42,589 bases of DNA from an uncultured Pseudomonadota bacterium (GTDB lineage Bacteria; Pseudomonadota; Gammaproteobacteria; Methylococcales; Methylomonadaceae), in assembly GCA_903876445.1 (NCBI GenBank), contig CAIQZX010000101.1, positions 1 to 42,589 on the forward strand, read 5' to 3'. Both the position numbers and the translations under genes were made by a program. Below, in pieces: positions 1-8,194 of the stretch (position 1 is the stretch's first letter; the number at the start of each line of letters is the position of its first letter). The notes beneath the pieces are model-generated. The model searched no databases. It saw nothing but the letters and a program-made list of their open reading frames with translations, and was not told the DNA's origin.

Positions 1-90
1 TCAGGAGCAGGCGTATATCGCTATTACCTGCTGGTTTCTGCTGCTGACGGCATTACCACACCGTTCACTTCACAGACTAGCCCCCGATAG
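1..90 (+). CDS. C-terminal end of an unidentified protein (partial)
   Basis: An open frame enters from the left edge and stops at TAG 88-90, giving 29 residues that begin SGAGVYRYYLLVSAADG. The alternation of aromatic and hydrophobic residues followed by a short polar tail looks like the last strands of a beta-sandwich or surface domain, but this is too little to assign a family. The following 350 bp hold no convincing gene: only a 65-codon TTG-started frame (99-296) with no recognisable family, the transposon-end-like hairpin described separately, and AT-rich sequence up to the end of the aminopeptidase gene. Confidence 0.4.
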   Translation, partial: SGAGVYRYYLLVSAADGITTPFTSQTSPR

Positions 91-280
91 ACCTCGGGTT
101 GTTTTTGATTTTTGTGGCGAATCCTAACACTGTTCTCTTGGTTTTCGATGAATGTGTTTTATTGGTCTCGAGCCTAAAACAGCTATGTCACCATGGTACT
201 AACACTCGCTACTGGTCACATTTTGAGTGGATTTTAACACAGGATAGATTTTTTGCAGACTATGAAAAATTTGAAATTGA

Positions 281-320
281 GCCGCTTACATCCTAGCCCT
301 GAACGGCGAGGTTTTTCGCT
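281..320 (+). mobile_element. IS200/IS605-like right-end remnant (TnpB 3' end / omega-RNA-like hairpin)
   Basis: CCTAGCC (292-298) and GGCGAGG (305-311) form a seven-pair stem with one mismatch around the loop CTGAAC, followed by TTTTTCGC. Preceded by GCCGCTTACAT, this matches from memory the stereotyped 3' end of IS200/IS605 tnpB elements, where a hairpin closed by CTGAAC and followed by a short T-run marks the right end and the scaffold of the guide RNA. A frame ending exactly here (99-296, tail EPLTS) fits a decayed TnpB tail, but no TnpB zinc finger or RuvC motif survives. No left end was identified, so this is at most a relic. Confidence 0.45.
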
Positions 321-441
321 ACTAGAGCGATAAAAAACTAATACTTTGTTTATATTGGTTTAATTTTTAAATTCATCTAAAAACTATCCCATCATAAGTG
401 GTAAAAAATAACGACGAGATGTAAGCATTTACTTTATTTTG

Positions 442-1749
442 CTACGCTACAAAAAATTGTTTCATAACGCGAATCATCGAAGAATGATCAAAAACACCCG
501 CACTTTCACGACAACTGTGCATTGCCCACATCGGATTTCCAACGTCAACGCTTTTTACGCCTAATTTCGCCGAAACAATCGAACCAATTGTGCTTCCACA
601 AGGAAAATCGTTTCGGTGAGAATACATTTGATAGGGAACTTTAGCTTGTTCGCACCACTGTATAAACATCGCTTCCGAGATTCCGTCAGACGCATAACGC
701 TGATTCACATTCACTTTAATGACCACGCCTTGATTGACGTGAACGGTATGTTGACCATCGTAACATTGCGGGAAATTTGGATGATAAGCGTGTGCCATAT
801 CCGCGCTAATAATAAAACTTTTCGCTAATGCTCTTGAAAAATCTTGCGAATTTTGGGTAGTCGCTGTGCTAATTCGTTGCAAAATATCGGTTAAAAAATT
901 TCCAGACGCACCACAGTGACTTTCGCTACCCACTTCTTCATGGTCAAAAAAAGCACAAACTAACGTGCTGTTATCGTTTTTTAAAACCTCTTCATTCAGC
1001 AATGCGCTAATTGCAGCATGACATGATGCTAAATTATCAATTTGTCTATTAGCAAAAAACTCGTTGTTTGCACCCCAAAAATTCCCTTTTTGCGTATCGA
1101 AAACATTTAAATCCCACGCTAAAATTCGTTCGGCATCATGAGGTAATTTTGATTTTAATAGCGTTTCAAATTGTGACGGTAATTGGGCAGAAACATTTGC
1201 CAAAATTAACGCTAATTCATTTTGTTTTTGAAATTTTAAACCCTCTTCGTTCACACCACGGTTTAAATGAATTGCCAAATTTGGCAAACGCATTAACGGC
1301 TTTGGAAAATTTACCAAACAGTGCGACAAATTACCGGCAAAATTTTGATAATTCACACGACCTGCCAAACTCAATTCACGATCAGAAAATGTCGCTAAAA
1401 TTGCGCCGCCGTAAATTTCAACATGAAGCCTTTCAAGTTTTGAGACGTTAGTGACAGGATTTGGTTTAACGCGCAAACTTGGCGAATCGGTGTGTGCGCC
1501 GATAATTTTAAAGCCACTTTCAGCGACAGATTTTTCACCATGTATAAAAATAATAATCGATGAATCGCCGCGTATAACGTAATAACGCCCACCTGCTTTT
1601 AATGTCCAGATTTCTGTTTCATATAAACGTTCAAATTGAAATGAAGTGAGTTGCGCTTCAAGTGTTGTAACAACATGCCATGGACTTGGACTGTTATCAA
1701 TAAAATCAAGTAGTGACTGAGCATTTTCTTGTTGAAAATTTACATTCAT
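442..1749 (-). CDS. apeB: M18-family aminopeptidase (aspartyl aminopeptidase type)
   Basis: Cytosolic metallo-aminopeptidase of family M18, probably trimming N-terminal acidic residues from peptides. The 435-residue length is usual for the bacterial family. The expected metal-ligand positions are all visible: H86 in GAHTDSPSLRVKP, D238 in NRQIDNLA, the glutamate pair E271/E272 in DHEEVGSESHCGAS, D317 in SADMAHAYHPN, and H411 in MWAMHSCRESAG near the C-terminus. It starts at an ATG only 167 bp from the pckA start, so the two genes are divergent and share the intervening promoter region. It is a stand-alone gene. The family is certain; the precise substrate is not. Confidence 0.93.
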   Translation of the reverse strand: MNVNFQQENAQSLLDFIDNSPSPWHVVTTLEAQLTSFQFERLYETEIWTLKAGGRYYVIRGDSSIIIFIHGEKSVAESGFKIIGAHTDSPSLRVKPNPVTNVSKLERLHVEIYGGAILATFSDRELSLAGRVNYQNFAGNLSHCLVNFPKPLMRLPNLAIHLNRGVNEEGLKFQKQNELALILANVSAQLPSQFETLLKSKLPHDAERILAWDLNVFDTQKGNFWGANNEFFANRQIDNLASCHAAISALLNEEVLKNDNSTLVCAFFDHEEVGSESHCGASGNFLTDILQRISTATTQNSQDFSRALAKSFIISADMAHAYHPNFPQCYDGQHTVHVNQGVVIKVNVNQRYASDGISEAMFIQWCEQAKVPYQMYSHRNDFPCGSTIGSIVSAKLGVKSVDVGNPMWAMHSCRESAGVFDHSSMIRVMKQFFVA

Positions 1750-1916
1750 AGATTGGCGTTTTTAGTTTTAGTTGAAAAATGAAAGTGAATAATAACGCAT
1801 TCATATCATCAATAAAACGCAAATCCTTGTCTAAAAATCTAATATCGGCTACATTTACAAATACGGTTAAAAACCGCGAAAATAAACGTTTTATAATAAC
1901 TTTTGGAGCGATAGAA

Positions 1917-3494
1917 ATGAGTGAGTTGAGTGCAGAAAAATTGGGACTTCACAACGTGGGTCAGGTTTATCACAATTTAAATTATGATGACCTTTTTAAT
2001 CACGAAGTCGCCAACAAAGAAGGACAAGTGTTAAGCAATGACACAATGACTGTAGACACAGGGAAATTCACCGGTCGCTCGCCGAAAGATAAATTTTTTG
2101 TTCAACAAGAACCGTCAAACTCACACATTGCATGGGGAAATGTAAATAAACCGGTTTCAGTCGCTGTTTTTGACGAACTTTATGCCGATGTTATCGATTA
2201 TTTATCAGGCAAAGATATTTATGTCACGGATGGCTTTAGCGGCGACGGAACGACACGAAAATCGGTGCGTTTTATTACCGAATTCGCATGGCAATCGCAT
2301 TTTGTGAAAAATATGTTTATTCGCCCAAATGAAACAGAATTAGCCAGTTTTGCACCTAATTTTCGCGTTTATAATGCCAGCAATTTCACTAACGAAAAAT
2401 GGCAAAAACATGGCTTAAATTCGGAAGTTTTTTGTATTTTCAACGTTGAAAAAAATGTTGCGATTATCGGTGGCACTTGGTACGGCGGCGAAATGAAAAA
2501 AGGCATTTTTACCATGATGAATTACTGGTTGCCGTTAGACGGTATTTTATCGATGCACTGTAGCGCAAACGTTGGAAAATCTGGCGATGTTGCCTTATTT
2601 TTTGGTTTATCTGGAACAGGAAAAACCACGCTTTCCACGGATGCACATCGTAAATTGATTGGTGACGATGAACACGGTTGGGATGATAAAGGCGTATTTA
2701 ATTTCGAAGGCGGCTGCTACGCAAAATGTATTGGTTTGGCAGAAGAAAATGAACCTGAAATTTTTGGCGCAATTCGTCGTGACGCACTATTAGAAAACGT
2801 GGTTTATGACGAAAATGGCGTTCCTGACTACAACGATAGCTCAAAAACTGAAAATACGCGCGTTTCTTATCCAATTCAACATATCGAAAATCATGAGCCA
2901 AATTTACGCGCTGGAATGCCACAAAATGTTATTTTCTTAACGTGTGATGCGTTTGGGATATTACCGCCGGTATCGAAATTATCAAAAGAACAAGCGATGT
3001 ATTATTTTCTATCGGGCTATACCGCAAAAGTAGCCGGTACGGAACGCGGTGTGACCGAACCACAAGCTACTTTTTCCTCTTGTTTTGGCGAAGCATTTTT
3101 GCCTTTGCAGCCAACCGTTTATGCTACCTTGTTAGGAAAAAAATTAGAACAGCACGGTGTTCATGCTTATCTGGTTAACACAGGCTGGACGGGTGGCGGT
3201 TATGGCGTAGGAAAACGTATGAGCATCAAAGGTACTCGCGCCTGTGTTAATGCTATTTTGGACGGCAGTATCAATCATTGCGAATTTGAAACAATGCCGT
3301 ATTTCAATTTAAGCATTCCAACAACATTGGACGGCGTTGAAACCAGTTTATTAAATCCGCGAAATGCGTGGGAAGACAAAGCCAGTTTTGATGAAAACGC
3401 GCAAAAGTTAGCGGGCATGTTTGTAACAAATTTCAAAAAATATACCTCTGAAAATCATGATTTTGATTTTACAAAAGCAGGACCGCAGATTTAA
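1917..3494 (+). CDS. pckA: Phosphoenolpyruvate carboxykinase (ATP)
   Basis: Converts oxaloacetate plus ATP to phosphoenolpyruvate, ADP and CO2 in the cytosol, the entry to gluconeogenesis (or the reverse, anaplerotic, direction). Seen: the ATP-type P-loop GLSGTGKTT near residue 230, the second kinase motif GDDEHGW near 249, and the substrate-site segment [10 protein letters not shown] in the N-terminal domain. I place the start at ATG 1917 ([10 protein letters not shown]) because GGAG lies just upstream and the resulting 525 residues fit the family; an upstream in-frame ATG at 1779 would add 46 lysine/asparagine-rich residues with no counterpart in known PEPCKs. Divergent from the M18 aminopeptidase gene. 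Followed by the inverted-repeat element at 3506-3623. Confidence 0.95.
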   Translation: MSELSAEKLGLHNVGQVYHNLNYDDLFNHEVANKEGQVLSNDTMTVDTGKFTGRSPKDKFFVQQEPSNSHIAWGNVNKPVSVAVFDELYADVIDYLSGKDIYVTDGFSGDGTTRKSVRFITEFAWQSHFVKNMFIRPNETELASFAPNFRVYNASNFTNEKWQKHGLNSEVFCIFNVEKNVAIIGGTWYGGEMKKGIFTMMNYWLPLDGILSMHCSANVGKSGDVALFFGLSGTGKTTLSTDAHRKLIGDDEHGWDDKGVFNFEGGCYAKCIGLAEENEPEIFGAIRRDALLENVVYDENGVPDYNDSSKTENTRVSYPIQHIENHEPNLRAGMPQNVIFLTCDAFGILPPVSKLSKEQAMYYFLSGYTAKVAGTERGVTEPQATFSSCFGEAFLPLQPTVYATLLGKKLEQHGVHAYLVNTGWTGGGYGVGKRMSIKGTRACVNAILDGSINHCEFETMPYFNLSIPTTLDGVETSLLNPRNAWEDKASFDENAQKLAGMFVTNFKKYTSENHDFDFTKAGPQI

Positions 3495-3505
3495 TTTCAT
3501 CAATT

Positions 3506-3623
3506 AGGATACGGTCAAATATAACGTCCCGATTTTAATTTTTTAAGTTGTGGAAGCCATGTTTTATGTGGCATTCAAATGTAATACAAATTCAAAAAGG
3601 GAACTTGTTTTTGACCGTATCCT
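3506..3623. repeat. 118-bp element bounded by a perfect 14-bp inverted repeat (MITE-like)
   Basis: AGGATACGGTCAAA (3506-3519) recurs exactly inverted as TTTGACCGTATCCT (3610-3623), with 90 bp of AT-rich sequence between. It fills the gap between pckA and the hydroxyacid dehydrogenase gene. The arms are too far apart and there is no T-run, so it is not an ordinary terminator; a MITE-like insertion or paired regulator sites are both possible. No clear target-site duplication is visible and no second copy occurs in the window. Confidence 0.5.
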
Positions 3624-3670
3624 TACGGTAACGCAATTTACGTTTTGAATTTGAATTTTTTGGAGTTTTT

Positions 3671-4639
3671 ATGAAGAAAAAAGTGTTTATAACCCGCCGC
3701 TGGACAGAATCGGTCGAAACGAAACTGCGTAATTTGTACGACGTAACATTAAATGAATCTGACCGACCATTAACGCCTGATGAATTCAAAGTTGCATTGC
3801 AAAATTACGATGCCGTTTGCCCAACCGTTTGTGATTCGTTTCCCGCCGATGTTTTAAATGTTGAAAATAAGCGATGCAAAATTTTGGCAAATTTTGGCGT
3901 TGGTTATAACCATATTGATATTGCGGCGGCAAAAGAAAATGGTTTGATTGTGACAAATACACCCAATGTTTTAACGCAAAGCACTGCTGATATTGCGATG
4001 ACTTTATTGTTAATGACGGCGCGACGCGGTGCAGAAGGCGATCGATTAGTGCGAGCAAAAAAATGGACGGGATGGTGTCCAACCAGTATGTTGAGTTCAA
4101 ATGTAACGGGTGCTACGCTGGGGCTAATTGGTTTTGGGCGTATTGGGCAAGCGATGGCACGCAAAGCCCATCACGGTTTTGACATGAATATCATTTATTT
4201 CAATCCGAGTGCTGCCGACGAATATGTCATACAAGATTTAAATGCTAAACGCTGCAATACGCTAGAGGAGTTATTACGGCAAGCGGATTTTGTTTCCCTA
4301 CATTGCCCTGCTGGTGCAAACACAAAACATTTAATCAATGCCGAAACGTTAAAATTCATGAAACCAACCGCACATTTAATCAATACAGCACGCGGTGATG
4401 TTGTGGACAGTTTAGCGTTAATTGATGCGTTAAAAACGAAGAAAATTGCGGGTGCAGGTTTAGATGTTTATGAAAATGAACCGAATTTAAATGCCGGTTT
4501 TTTAGAACTGGAAAATGCCGCATTATTACCACATTTAGGCAGCGCAACATTGGAAACACGCACCGCAATGGGCGAAAAAGTATTGGCAAATTTAGCCGCT
4601 TATTTTGCTGGGACGGCTTTGCCGGACTTGGTTGTTTAA
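3671..4639 (+). CDS. D-2-hydroxyacid dehydrogenase (glyoxylate/hydroxypyruvate reductase type)
   Basis: NAD(P)-dependent cytosolic reductase of the D-2-hydroxyacid dehydrogenase family; the closest functional guess is reduction of glyoxylate or hydroxypyruvate. Seen in 322 residues: N-terminal catalytic half with ANFGVGYNHID around residue 74, the dinucleotide-binding motif GLIGFGRIG at 151-159, catalytic R241 in NTARGDVVD, E270 in DVYENEP, and H288 in PHLGSAT. TGGAG sits 7 bp before ATG. It is monocistronic, starting just after the inverted-repeat element and ending at the hairpin-rich patch. The substrate cannot be read from sequence; phosphoglycerate dehydrogenase is less likely because there is no C-terminal ACT domain. 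Confidence 0.85.
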   Translation: MKKKVFITRRWTESVETKLRNLYDVTLNESDRPLTPDEFKVALQNYDAVCPTVCDSFPADVLNVENKRCKILANFGVGYNHIDIAAAKENGLIVTNTPNVLTQSTADIAMTLLLMTARRGAEGDRLVRAKKWTGWCPTSMLSSNVTGATLGLIGFGRIGQAMARKAHHGFDMNIIYFNPSAADEYVIQDLNAKRCNTLEELLRQADFVSLHCPAGANTKHLINAETLKFMKPTAHLINTARGDVVDSLALIDALKTKKIAGAGLDVYENEPNLNAGFLELENAALLPHLGSATLETRTAMGEKVLANLAAYFAGTALPDLVV

Positions 4640-4640
4640 C

Positions 4641-4733
4641 TTACCGTGCGAAATTTTCCACCCAGAGCTGATAGGCTTGGGTGGGGATGGATAGCATTCC
4701 TTCCGCGAAGCGGCTTTTGACTTTCTTATTCAT
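4641..4733 (-). CDS. Possible 30-residue ORF in a hairpin-rich intergenic patch
   Basis: A short frame starting at ATG 4733 with GGA about 12 bp upstream encodes 30 residues (MNKKVKSRFAEGMLSIP, then an aromatic tail ending in NFAR) and stops at TAA 4641, one base past the dehydrogenase stop. It may be a small gene or the decayed start of a larger one. The same DNA holds two hairpins: CCACCCA/TGGGTGG (4658-4684, extended by AGC/GCT with one bulge) and CCGC-GAA-GCGG (4703-4713) followed on the plus strand by CTTTTGACTTTCTT, which could terminate the dehydrogenase transcript. I recognise no family, so coding is doubtful. Confidence 0.2.
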   Translation of the reverse strand: MNKKVKSRFAEGMLSIPTQAYQLWVENFAR

Positions 4734-4752
4734 GCTGTAAAATTCCTATGCG

Positions 4753-5004
4753 CTTACATTGTTGGTCATTGAAAACCAAGAGACTAACAATGTATGGAAA
4801 AGCAAACCTATTTGCAATCTAAACCAATCATAGTCGGATTGTGCAACCAATTTGAGAAAGCAGGTTCTGTCGTGACTGTAAAGCGTTGCCCATCTTCTAA
4901 ACGGGTCAAAGCTCGTGTAGATGTGAAAGGTGCTGATATTGTTCTCAGTTCGGGTCAATCGAAGCCACTAATAGAACGCGACAGCTTTTAGTGGTTGGTA
5001 TTTC
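4753..5004 (+). mobile_element. Probable IS200/IS605-type remnant with hairpin ends
   Basis: TTAC (4753-4756) is followed at once by an 11-bp stem, CATTGTTGGTC (4757-4767) and GACTAACAATG (4782-4792), that pairs fully if one G-U is allowed. At the other side CCACTAA (4965-4971) pairs with TTAGTGG (4988-4994), followed by TTGGTATTTCAC. Subterminal hairpins at both ends, a TTAC-like tetranucleotide at the left and a right hairpin followed by a TTCAC-type tail are the layout of IS200/IS605 ends. The interior holds only a 65-codon frame (4794-4991) with no recognisable transposase, so this would be a non-autonomous relic. The assignment is by resemblance only. Confidence 0.35.
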
Positions 5005-5044
5005 ACTGATGACTCAACGTCTGCCAATAAAAACGCAATACCGG

Positions 5045-6046
5045 CTAAAACTTATACTCAAAACCAAGCCAAAGGTTATTATTTTTTACGTTTATCATTT
5101 CCGTATTTAACTTTCTATTTCCGTGTTGCCAGCCTAATTTCAGTTGTGTCGCCTCTGTCAATTCATATTCCAATTCAAGTTCACCTTGATAGATATTTTC
5201 ATTTGCCCCGAACCGTTCATCTTCTTTGATATGACTCATTGACGCATTATGTTCATAGTCAAAAATTAAATTTGTAGTTAATTTTTCAAGTAATTTTACT
5301 TTAAATTCGGCTGAAGCGTAATGATTTGTGTAAGACAAATCATCGGCAAAATGGGTTACGCGATGATGTTCTGCGCTACCTTTTTCGTAGTGATACCCGA
5401 TTAAAAATTCAACGTCTTCACTTATATTCCATTCAAGATGCGGTCCAATTGTCCAAAATTGCGTATCACGATGAATAAAAGGCTGATTGTAATTCCGTAA
5501 GCCGTAACGGCTAAGTAATCGAAATGTAAAATCTTCATTCAACTTCTGGTCAATGTGAAACGACCAATAATGACTTGTTAATGTTTCGTCGTGTTCCGCT
5601 TCTTCACCTGTTGACTGAATAAACGTATTTTTGCCTAAAAATAAATCGGGAACGAAGTTGTAATGTAAACTCAATTTTGTATTGGTTTCAAATGATTGCG
5701 CTAATTCAAAATCGAATAATCCATGTGTAAATGCGGTTTTATTTTTAAAAACATAGCCACCGGCATCTGCAGAAAAACTAATTTCACCAAACGAATTATG
5801 CTCAGTCCATTCAGTTTCTAAACTTGGTTCGTAGACAAAATCACTTCCCTGTCCTATTTTATCGATATTTGGCTGTGTTGGATCATCTTTAAGCGAAAGA
5901 CGGCGCGTTGCCGAAAAAAGCGCAACGTCATCGGTGTAATACAGTGCATTATCCGTTTTAAACGTCCATTCCGCTAAAACAAACGAACTTTTCGCCAAAA
6001 CAAAACAGATTACCAAAAATCTGAAAATTGGCTTTATCAATGCCAA
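5045..6046 (-). CDS. Outer-membrane beta-barrel protein of unknown function, last gene of the sulfide/cytochrome bd block
   Basis: The 333-residue product begins with a signal peptide (hydrophobic stretch to about residue 25, FVLA followed by EWTFK) and then consists of alternating hydrophobic and polar strands with many aromatic girdle residues. It ends in YKF, the C-terminal aromatic expected of an outer-membrane barrel. I do not recognise the family; it has no plug domain and no TonB box. The gene overlaps the preceding lipoprotein gene by 10 bp and lies downstream of cydX on the same strand, so it is probably co-transcribed with the sulfide-oxidation and cytochrome bd genes. A role as an envelope channel for a sulfur compound or product is inference from position only. 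Confidence 0.7.
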   Translation of the reverse strand: MALIKPIFRFLVICFVLAKSSFVLAEWTFKTDNALYYTDDVALFSATRRLSLKDDPTQPNIDKIGQGSDFVYEPSLETEWTEHNSFGEISFSADAGGYVFKNKTAFTHGLFDFELAQSFETNTKLSLHYNFVPDLFLGKNTFIQSTGEEAEHDETLTSHYWSFHIDQKLNEDFTFRLLSRYGLRNYNQPFIHRDTQFWTIGPHLEWNISEDVEFLIGYHYEKGSAEHHRVTHFADDLSYTNHYASAEFKVKLLEKLTTNLIFDYEHNASMSHIKEDERFGANENIYQGELELEYELTEATQLKLGWQHGNRKLNTEMINVKNNNLWLGFEYKF

Positions 6047-6525
6047 CCACCATATTGTGACGTTGGATCACCACGAAAACCGGTGCTGGTTTTATTCGCA
6101 TCTGGCGTGTTGACACTGTTACTTGCCGCTACAATCATATTTTGGCGCGTGTAACCACCCAACAATTTTGCCTTCACAGCTATATTGGTCGTTAGTGAAT
6201 TGATGTCGTAATTTGTTACTTCTGCGTCAATTACAACCGAAATTAAATTATCAGAACGCAACACAATCGGCAATTTTGTTTGAGCAGGAATTTCTAATTG
6301 ATAACGTCCATTTTCAACATTTGCCGAAGCAATCACATTTTCATCGTCTAACGCTTCAACATTGCCCGTTTTATTTTCAACTTTCCCAGAAATTAAAATA
6401 GATGTTGCGGTGTATTTCGTCACAGATTGCGTTGCGGGTTTTGATTGTTGCATTTCGTTGCACGCGCTTAATAAAAACGTATTAAACAAACCAAGTAGTA
6501 ATAATTTTTTGTTAAAAATCTGCAT
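6037..6525 (-). CDS. Small lipoprotein of unknown function
   Basis: The N-terminus reads MQIFNKKLLLLGLF and continues to a lipobox LLSAC at about residues 18-22, so the protein should be lipidated and periplasm-facing. The mature part (about 140 residues) has a beta-rich core resembling a carboxypeptidase-regulatory or transthyretin-like sandwich (ISGKVENKTG, GRYQLEIPA), and a distinctive tail, GFRGDPTSQYGGWH. I chose ATG 6525 rather than the upstream ATGs because GGAG lies 9 bp before it and because it overlaps the cydX stop by 14 bp, suggesting coupled translation. Overlaps the beta-barrel gene by 10 bp. The family is not recognised; lipoprotein plus barrel could form one envelope complex. 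Confidence 0.7.
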   Translation of the reverse strand: MQIFNKKLLLLGLFNTFLLSACNEMQQSKPATQSVTKYTATSILISGKVENKTGNVEALDDENVIASANVENGRYQLEIPAQTKLPIVLRSDNLISVVIDAEVTNYDINSLTTNIAVKAKLLGGYTRQNMIVAASNSVNTPDANKTSTGFRGDPTSQYGGWH

Positions 6526-6616
6526 TTGCATCTTCTCCAATTTCAAGCCACATTGAATTTATAATTGCCAATGCTGCCGCCAAACTTACTCCTAAAATCC
6601 ACGCAAAATACCACAT
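6512..6616 (-). CDS. cydX: Cytochrome bd oxidase small subunit CydX
   Basis: A 34-residue single-span protein starting MWYFAWILGVSLAAALA and continuing through INSMWLEIGED. The start (W-Y-F-A-W-hydrophobic-G), the transmembrane helix and the acidic C-terminal half are typical of the CydX/CbdX family, which sits beside CydA and stabilises the haems of cytochrome bd. GGAG lies 8 bp before the ATG. In most genomes cydX directly follows cydB; here a rhodanese gene lies between, yet the strand and 40-bp spacing keep it in the operon. Its 3' end overlaps the lipoprotein gene. Confidence 0.85.
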   Translation of the reverse strand: MWYFAWILGVSLAAALAIINSMWLEIGEDANADF

Positions 6617-6656
6617 AATTTTTCTCCGAGTTTAAAATGTACTCACGGCGTTGAGG

Positions 6657-7010
6657 TTACTTATTTTGCCATGCACGGTAGGCTTTCAATCCGCCTTCGA
6701 GATAGCGCACATTACTATATCCTATAGCACGCAAGCTATCTGCTGACAATGCGCCACGGTAATTCACATTGCAATAAGTGATGATGGGCGTATCTAAATT
6801 GGGGATTTCCTCTTCGATGTTCATTTCCAATTTGCCACGGCTAATATGTTTAGAGCCTGCAATATGATTGGCATCGTGTTCTTCTTTGTCACGAATATCC
6901 AACGCTAACACGCCGTCTGCCAAAAGAGCATCGACTTCATGCGGTTGTACAGGTGAAATTCGTGCGCGGGCGGCTTCGCCCATTTGAATAAACTTCTCGG
7001 AATAAGCCAT
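6657..7010 (-). CDS. Single-domain rhodanese-like sulfurtransferase
   Basis: A 117-residue rhodanese domain without signal peptide, so cytosolic. LALDIRDKEEHDANHIAGSKHI is the usual N-terminal signature, and the active-site loop is YCNVNYRG with catalytic Cys80 and the arginine at the sixth loop position. The loop is less glycine-rich than the common CxxGxRS form, which may affect substrate choice. The start is supported by GAGGAAAG just before ATG. It lies between cydB and cydX, 44 and 40 bp away, and probably handles sulfane sulfur (persulfide to glutathione, sulfite or another acceptor) produced by the upstream sulfide oxidoreductase; that role is inferred from context. Confidence 0.88.
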   Translation of the reverse strand: MAYSEKFIQMGEAARARISPVQPHEVDALLADGVLALDIRDKEEHDANHIAGSKHISRGKLEMNIEEEIPNLDTPIITYCNVNYRGALSADSLRAIGYSNVRYLEGGLKAYRAWQNK

Positions 7011-7054
7011 TTTCTTTCCTCATTATTGATGTTGATGATTATTTTTATCAGTTG

Positions 7055-8194
7055 TTAATACATCGTATGTTCATTAGCTTGAACTTGCTCAACCGTTACT
7101 TTGCCACGCATGATGCGATAAACCCAGCTCGTATAAAGTATCACAATCGGCATAAATACAATCGTCGCGGCGAGTAACATTTTCATTGTGTAATGACTTG
7201 CGCTAGCATCCCAAATCGTCAAACTGCTGGTGATTGAAAGCGTCGAAGGCAAAATAAACGGGAACATCGAACCGCCCGCCGTCACAATCGCGCCAATCAT
7301 TGCCAAACTGCTCAACACAAACGCCGTGGCGGAATGCTGTTTAGCGGTAAAAAATGGCGCGGATAAAGCTGAAATAACAGTCATAATAGGCGCAAGTAAA
7401 AGCAATGGATAAATACTGTAATTTGCAAGCCATAAACCTGTGCTTTTCTCGACTGTTTTGTGTAACGGATTTGCCGTAATCGTTGTGTCGATGGCAGACG
7501 TAATTTTATAACCGTCCAAACCAAAAGCCACCCAAACACCCGCCAATAAAAACAACATTACAAACAAAATGCTACTCCAACGAATCACAGCTTGAGCGCG
7601 TTCCGCAATAAAACTTTCGGTTTTCCAATGTAAATAAACTGCACCGTGCATCACGCATAACGACACACCAACTAATACGCAAAGAATTGGGAATAATTGA
7701 AACAAATCAAATAATCCGCCTGTGTAAGTTGAACGCATATCGGCATCGAGTTCAAACGGCAACCCGACCATTAAATTTCCGGCCGCCAAACTTAATACGA
7801 CTGCGGGAACAGTTCCGCCTACAAACAAACCCCAATCCCAGAAACTACGCCATTCCGGATTTGCTAATTTACTGCGATAATCGAAACCGACGGGACGTAA
7901 AAACAAGGCAAACAAAAGTAAAAGCAATCCTGAATAAACGCCTGAAAATAACACCGCATAAACAATTGACCACGCGCCAAACGTAATGCCGCCCAATGTG
8001 ACTAACCACGTTTGATTACCTTCCCATGTTGGACCAACGGTATTGAGCATGACGCGCCGTTCATCATCGGTTTTACCTAAAAACGGCAACAAAATTGCAA
8101 TGCCAAAATCAAAGCCATCCATCACCGCAAAACCGCAAATTAAGAAAACTAAAATTGCCCACCAAATAATGCGTAACGATTCATAATCAAACAT
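7055..8194 (-). CDS. cydB: Cytochrome bd ubiquinol oxidase subunit II
   Basis: Integral membrane subunit that supports CydA in quinol oxidation and oxygen reduction. The 379-residue protein begins MFDYESLRIIWWAILVFL and carries the family segment GFAVMDGFDFGIAILLPFLG, then WEGNQTWLVTLGG, with about eight to nine membrane helices. I choose ATG 8194 because GGAG stands 6 bp upstream and because it overlaps the cydA stop by 8 bp, the usual coupled arrangement; an upstream ATG at 8215 would add seven residues lying wholly inside cydA. Followed by the rhodanese gene after 44 bp. Confidence 0.95.
   Translation of the reverse strand: MFDYESLRIIWWAILVFLICGFAVMDGFDFGIAILLPFLGKTDDERRVMLNTVGPTWEGNQTWLVTLGGITFGAWSIVYAVLFSGVYSGLLLLLFALFLRPVGFDYRSKLANPEWRSFWDWGLFVGGTVPAVVLSLAAGNLMVGLPFELDADMRSTYTGGLFDLFQLFPILCVLVGVSLCVMHGAVYLHWKTESFIAERAQAVIRWSSILFVMLFLLAGVWVAFGLDGYKITSAIDTTITANPLHKTVEKSTGLWLANYSIYPLLLLAPIMTVISALSAPFFTAKQHSATAFVLSSLAMIGAIVTAGGSMFPFILPSTLSITSSLTIWDASASHYTMKMLLAATIVFMPIVILYTSWVYRIMRGKVTVEQVQANEHTMY

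Noticed and set aside
1779-1916. 46-residue N-terminal extension of PEP carboxykinase
   Set aside because: The upstream ATG gives a Lys/Asn-rich stretch with no family counterpart, while ATG 1917 has a Shine-Dalgarno and gives the right length.
4794-4991. 65-codon frame as a real gene
   Set aside because: No recognisable family and it sits between the two hairpins of a probable element remnant; translations in the other two frames are broken by stops, so no intact transposase is present.
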